Positions 60,814 through 64,000 of a stretch of DNA of 64,000 bases are shown here, one piece after another. The translations under genes and the position numbers were made by a program. How positions within the stretch are numbered: position 1 is the stretch's first letter; the number at the start of each line of letters is the position of its first letter. The DNA is from Pseudoroseicyclus_A sp041714655 (lineage in GTDB: Bacteria > Pseudomonadota > Alphaproteobacteria > Rhodobacterales > Rhodobacteraceae). The stretch lies in NCBI RefSeq assembly GCF_041714655.1, contig NZ_CP168219.1, positions 1,550,001 to 1,614,000 on the forward strand, in the 5' to 3' direction. The notes beneath the pieces are model-generated. The model was not told the origin of the DNA. It saw only the letters and a list, made by a program, of their open reading frames with translations, and did no database searches.

Positions 60814-61365
60814 ATGCGCGCGGTTCTCGACGCTTGCGTGCTCTACCCGACGGTCATGCAGAAGATGCTGCTCGGCGCCGCCGGCGCCGGGCTCTTCGAG
60901 CCGCGCTGGTCGGCGCGGATCGAGGAGGAATGGGCGCGTGCGGCGGCGCGGAAGGGGCAGGAGCCCTTCGCCCGCGGCGAGATCGCCGCCGCCAACGCCG
61001 CCTTCCCCCGCGCCCGGGTGACCTGGCCGCCGGAGCTGGAACGCCGGCTCTGGCTGCCCGATCCGGCGGATGTGCATGTGCTGGCGGCAGCGGTGGCGAG
61101 CTCGGCGGACATTATCGTCACGGCTAATGCGAAGGACTTCCCGCGGGGGCTTCTCGCCGAGGAGGGGCTGTCCCGCGCCGACCCTGATGCGTTGCTCCTC
61201 GGCCTCTACGAAGGCTCGCCCGAGGTGGTGGCCGGGGTCGCCGAGGCGGTGCTGGTGGAGGCGCGGCGCCTCTCGGAAGAGGACTGGCAGATGCGGCCGC
61301 TCATGAAGAAGGCGCGGATGCCGCGGCTGGGGAAGGCGTTGGCGAGGGCGGGGGCGGCGGGCTGA
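60814..61365 (+). CDS. PIN-domain protein
   Basis: A 183-aa predicted ribonuclease. MRAVLDACVLYPTVMQKMLL holds the first conserved Asp; the others are in LPDPADVHVLAAAVASSADI and VTANAKDFPRG, so a PIN active site with the expected acids is likely. It is VapC-like, but no small antitoxin gene is adjacent: the gene is coupled to an RNA methyltransferase instead (2-bp gap). Its last codons and TGA lie in a REP-like palindrome. Confidence 0.82.
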   Translation: MRAVLDACVLYPTVMQKMLLGAAGAGLFEPRWSARIEEEWARAAARKGQEPFARGEIAAANAAFPRARVTWPPELERRLWLPDPADVHVLAAAVASSADIIVTANAKDFPRGLLAEEGLSRADPDALLLGLYEGSPEVVAGVAEAVLVEARRLSEEDWQMRPLMKKARMPRLGKALARAGAAG

Positions 61366-61378
61366 AGCCCGCCCTACG
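61351..61378. repeat. REP-like palindrome supplying the PIN gene stop
   Basis: GGGGCGGCGGGCTGAAGCCC then GCCCTACG, identical over 28 bases to the inverse of 36339-36366. It encodes the last residues Gly-Ala-Ala-Gly and TGA, as at the DUF6477 gene. Confidence 0.8.
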
Positions 61379-61724
61379 GGGGAGGAGGCGCGGCGGTGGG
61401 TTGAAAACCCACCTACGCCCGCGTTGGAGCGCGCGCCCTGAGCCAGGTGTAGGGTGGGTTTCCAACCCACCATCCGCTCGCCACCAGTCGCACCGGTGCC
61501 GCGCAGGGCGAGCGCCGGGCCGTGGGGTGGCGCTCCTGCCGTTCATTAGAGCGCTTTATGGTGCAACCCCGCCCTCTCTGAGCTCATGCCAAGCCCCACC
61601 GGAGCGCCAGCCCGCGGGACGGGCCGGCGCTCGCCCTGCGCGGCACCGGCGCGCACCGGGCGGGGGAACAGCACGACCGTCGGGAAAGGGGTGGATGGGT
61701 GCGTTTCGCTCGAAACCGCCGCCC
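61366..61724. other. repeat-rich gap after the PIN gene
   Basis: 359 bp. It holds three REP-like units (one described at 61351, then GGTGGGTTGAAAACCCACC at 61395-61413 and GTAGGGTGGGTTTCCAACCC around 61450-61472) and the large inverted repeat at 61493-61649. No gene is supported; the reading frames over it give low-complexity Arg/Pro proteins. Confidence 0.7.
61493..61649. mobile_element. 157-bp element with 26-bp perfect terminal inverted repeats (MITE-like)
   Basis: CCGGTGCCGCGCAGGGCGAG CGCCGG at 61493-61518 is the exact inverse of 61624-61649. The arms continue imperfectly inwards (TGGCGCTCC at 61528-61536 against GGAGCGCCA at 61611-61619). The core is about 75 bp and has no reading frame. 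It has the form of a non-autonomous element or a very large stem-loop. No target duplication was verified. Confidence 0.45.
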
Positions 61725-62861
61725 TCAGCCGCGGTGGATCCAGCCCCCGCCGAACACCCGCGTACCTTCGCCCGCATAGAAGACGCAGGCCTGACCCGGG
61801 CTGACGCCTTCTTCGGCGAAGGCGAGCTCGACCTCCGCCTCGCGCGGGCCCGTCGGGCGCACCACTGCATCCACCGGCGGCTTGGTCGAGCGCACCTTCA
61901 CGCGGAGGTGGTATTCCTCCTGATCCGTGAAGGCGCCGTCGCCGAGCCAGTTCACTTCCTTCACCGGAATGCGCCGCACCGCGAGCATCTCGCGGGGGCC
62001 GACCACAACCTGGCGGCGATCGACATCCAGACGAATTACGTAAAGTGGTTCCGACAAACCGCCGATGCCGAGGCCCCGGCGTTGGCCGATCGTGTAGTGA
62101 ATCACCCCCTCATGGGTGCCGAGCACGCGGCCGTCGGCATGGACGATCTCGCCCGGCTGGGCGGACCCCGGCCGGATCTTCTGGATCAGCTTGGCGTAAT
62201 CGCCGTCGGGCACGAAGCAGATATCCTGGCTGTCGGGCTTGTCGGCGACGCCGAGCCCGTAGCGCTGCGCCAGCTCGCGCGTCTCGGCCTTGCTCTTTAG
62301 ATGCCCCAGCGGGAATCGCAGATAGGCCAGCTGCTCCTTCGTCGTCGAGAAGAGGAAATAGCTCTGGTCGCGCGCCGGATCGGCGGCCATGTGCAGCTCC
62401 GGCCCGTGCTCCCCTTCGAGGCGGCGGATGTAATGGCCGGTCGCCATGCAGGCGGCCTCCAGATCCTTCGCCGTGCCCAGAAGGTCTTGAAACTTCACGC
62501 GTTCGTTGCAGCGGATGCAAGGTACAGGCGTCGCGCCGCCGAGGTAGCTTTCGGCGAATTCGTCGATCACCGCCTCGCGGAACATGTTCTCGTAATCGAG
62601 CACGTAATGGGGGAAGCCCATCGTCTCGGCCACCCGCCGCGCGTCATGGATGTCGCGCCCGGCGCAGCAGGCGCCCTTCTTGGCGAGCGCGGCGCCGTGG
62701 TCGTAGAGCTGCAGCGTCACGCCGACGACATCGAAGCCCTCCTCCGCCAGCATGGCGGCCACGACCGAGCTGTCGACGCCGCCCGACATGGCGACGACAA
62801 CACGGGTGTCGGCAGGGGCGCCGGCGAGGCCGAGCGCGTTCAAAGAGCTTTCCAGCGGCAT
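61725..62861 (-). CDS. mnmA: tRNA-specific 2-thiouridylase
   Basis: A 378-aa cytoplasmic enzyme that thiolates U34 of Lys, Glu and Gln tRNAs. N-terminal PP-loop VVAMSGGVDSSVVAAMLAEE, catalytic Cys pair in GGATPVPCIRCNERVKF and DSQDICFVPDGDYAKLI, and the C-terminal beta-barrel domains ending GEGTRVFGGGWI. Start ATG 62861. Length is normal. Confidence 0.97.
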   Translation of the reverse strand: MPLESSLNALGLAGAPADTRVVVAMSGGVDSSVVAAMLAEEGFDVVGVTLQLYDHGAALAKKGACCAGRDIHDARRVAETMGFPHYVLDYENMFREAVIDEFAESYLGGATPVPCIRCNERVKFQDLLGTAKDLEAACMATGHYIRRLEGEHGPELHMAADPARDQSYFLFSTTKEQLAYLRFPLGHLKSKAETRELAQRYGLGVADKPDSQDICFVPDGDYAKLIQKIRPGSAQPGEIVHADGRVLGTHEGVIHYTIGQRRGLGIGGLSEPLYVIRLDVDRRQVVVGPREMLAVRRIPVKEVNWLGDGAFTDQEEYHLRVKVRSTKPPVDAVVRPTGPREAEVELAFAEEGVSPGQACVFYAGEGTRVFGGGWIHRG

Positions 62862-62988
62862 GTGAGATCCTTCGCGAATGGCCGGAAATATAGGAAAATC
62901 CTTCGCATCTACAAGCGCATGATTTACGAGCCGTTAACGCCCCATCGCGGATGGTCCCGCCCGCAAATGATCCACGGAGGGGTGAGAT

Positions 62989-63267
62989 ATGTATTTGCGC
63001 AAGGTGGACGGCCCGAGGGCCGTGCAGCTGCCGGACGGCAGCTATATGTCGCGCGCCGACCTGCCGTCGCCCGACACGCGGCGCTGGGTGGCGTCGCGCA
63101 AGGCGGCGGTGGTCAGGGCCGTGAAATACGGGCTGATCTCGCAGGAGACGGCGCTCGAGGATTACGGCCTGTCGGAGGACGAATTCGTCAGCTGGGTCCA
63201 TGCGGTCGAGACGCATGGCGAGGCGGCGCTGAAGGCCACGGCACTGAAAAGGTATCGTGAACCATAG
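62989..63267 (+). CDS. sciP: SciP, small CtrA-inhibitory protein (DUF1153)
   Basis: A 92-aa helix-turn-helix protein. MYLRKVDGPRAVQLPDGSYM at the start, then RRWVASRKAAVVRAVKYGLI and LEDYGLSEDEFVSWVHAVE, the DUF1153 core. In Caulobacter, SciP binds CtrA and represses CtrA-dependent promoters in G1; the match in length and the location just before ctrA support the same role. Ribosome site GGAGG before ATG. Confidence 0.92.
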   Translation: MYLRKVDGPRAVQLPDGSYMSRADLPSPDTRRWVASRKAAVVRAVKYGLISQETALEDYGLSEDEFVSWVHAVETHGEAALKATALKRYREP

Positions 63268-63303
63268 CTATCGACCGCGCGGCCGTCGTAGGGTAACGTT
63301 GGG

Positions 63304-63311
63304 TTAACCAT
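63304..63311 (+). promoter_or_regulatory. CtrA half-site upstream of ctrA
   Basis: TTAACCAT matches the CtrA half-site known from Caulobacter, within the larger inverted repeat TAACCA-TATAC-TGGTTA (63305-63321). It lies 44-51 bp before the ctrA start, fitting autoregulation. Confidence 0.6.
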
Positions 63312-63354
63312 ATACTGGTTAGCTTCCGTATGTGCTGAGTAAACGGAGGGCCGC

Positions 63355-64000
63355 ATGCGTGTTTTGCTGGTTGAGGACGATCCCACGACGTCCAAGTCTA
63401 TCGAGTTGATGCTGACCCACGCCAATCTCAACGTCTATGCCACGGACATGGGCGAAGAGGGGATCGATCTGGCCAAGCTCTATGATTACGACCTGATCCT
63501 GCTCGACCTCAATCTGCCGGACATGACCGGTCATGAGGTGCTCCGTCAGCTCCGCGTCAGCCGGGTCGATACGCCCATTCTTGTGCTGACCGGGGATGAC
63601 GCGACCGAAAGCAAGCTGAAGAGCTTCGGCTTCGGGGCGGATGACTACCTGACCAAGCCCTTCCACCGGGAGGAGCTGATCGCCCGCATCCACGCGATCA
63701 TCCGCCGCTCGAAGGGCCATGCGCAATCGGTCATCAAGACGGGGCGCATCACGGTCAATCTCGATGCCAAGACGGTCGATGTCGACGGCTCGCCGGTGCA
63801 TCTGACCGGCAAGGAATACCAGATGTTCGAGCTGCTTTCGCTCCGCAAGGGCACGACGCTGACGAAGGAGATGTTCCTCAACCATCTCTACGGCGGCATG
63901 GACGAGCCGGAGCTGAAGATCATCGACGTCTTCATCTGCAAGCTGCGCAAGAAGCTCAGCCAGGCGACCGGCGGCGAGAACCATATCGAGACGGTCTGGG
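63355..64000 (+). CDS. ctrA: CtrA cell-cycle response regulator (C-terminus cut by window edge)
   Basis: 215 codons visible of an OmpR-type response regulator, about 20 short of the usual end. Receiver domain: VLLVEDDPTTSKSIELMLTH, acidic pocket, phospho-Asp in ILLDLNLPDMTGHEVLR, Thr in ILVLTGDD and Lys in DDYLTKPFHREELIA. The DNA-binding domain begins near residue 125, with LTGKEYQMFELLSLRKGTTL and FICKLRKKL. In the Rhodobacterales it controls motility and gene-transfer agents rather than viability. It is preceded by sciP. Ribosome site GGAGG before ATG 63355. Confidence 0.96.
   Translation, partial: MRVLLVEDDPTTSKSIELMLTHANLNVYATDMGEEGIDLAKLYDYDLILLDLNLPDMTGHEVLRQLRVSRVDTPILVLTGDDATESKLKSFGFGADDYLTKPFHREELIARIHAIIRRSKGHAQSVIKTGRITVNLDAKTVDVDGSPVHLTGKEYQMFELLSLRKGTTLTKEMFLNHLYGGMDEPELKIIDVFICKLRKKLSQATGGENHIETVW

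Noticed and set aside
60814..61365. VapBC-type toxin-antitoxin module
   Set aside because: No small antitoxin frame precedes or follows the PIN gene; the upstream neighbour is a full-length methyltransferase.
60781..61473. A 230-codon minus-strand frame (MVGWKPTLHLAQG start)
   Set aside because: The first part is a translation of REP-like repeats, a known source of false proteins, and the rest is antisense to the PIN gene.

Overview
The window is about 64 kb of high-GC alphaproteobacterial chromosome, most likely from the Rhodobacterales (Rhodobacteraceae/Paracoccaceae). The evidence is sciP beside ctrA, the DUF6477/DUF6456 pair, the argS-SPOR-nagZ-scpA-scpB order, the MerR-ihfA-fabH-plsX-rpmF-DUF177-bamE-olsB order, an Entner-Doudoroff edd-eda operon, ctaA and coq10. 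There are no rRNA genes, prophage or CRISPR array. One tRNA gene (tRNA-Pro, GGG anticodon) is present. Left and right ends cut through a sugar ABC binding-protein gene and through ctrA.

1-13.6 kb: a LacI regulator with its operator and a truncated sugar-binding protein; ccdA; a membrane alpha/beta hydrolase overlapping a cytochrome P450 gene; hpt with a 59-aa membrane protein overlapping its stop; coq10; a frameshifted tfoX-like gene; a TrmJ-like methyltransferase; ctaA; an M32 carboxypeptidase; a divergent MocR regulator/DUF1127 pair with clear operators; rplM-rpsI.

13.6-34.5 kb: GST, a methyltransferase and an unknown secreted protein; then two tandem 622-aa RTX metzincins, of which the first has lost its zinc ligands; a polyamine-type ABC transporter without a binding protein; a periplasmic metallo-beta-lactamase-fold protein; TetR-PPK2; a hydrolase with MetA (predicted acetyl-CoA type) and an ATPase; two EamA exporters around a FadL-like porin; guaA; a DUF892 ferritin-like protein.

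34.5-47.2 kb: a non-pyrrolysine MttB homologue, DUF6477/DUF6456, a serine hydrolase, argS-SPOR-nagZ-scpAB, a diguanylate cyclase, dCTP deaminase, tRNA-Pro.

47.2-64 kb: the lipid/ribosome cluster (MerR, ihfA, fabH, plsX, rpmF, DUF177) on the minus strand with bamE and olsB divergent; uup, ndk, a lower-GC hypothetical, eda-edd with a perfect palindromic operator, an RlmI-like methyltransferase coupled to an orphan PIN protein, a repeat-rich gap, mnmA, sciP and the start of ctrA.

The most unusual item is the tandem pair of equal-length RTX metzincins in which one paralogue is an intact but catalytically dead protease; the two share a spaced upstream motif. Next come the repeat families in gaps (one supplies the stop codon and last residues of two unrelated genes), a 26-bp perfect inverted repeat resembling a miniature element, and the MocR/DUF1127 pair with an operator lying across the mocR start codon.
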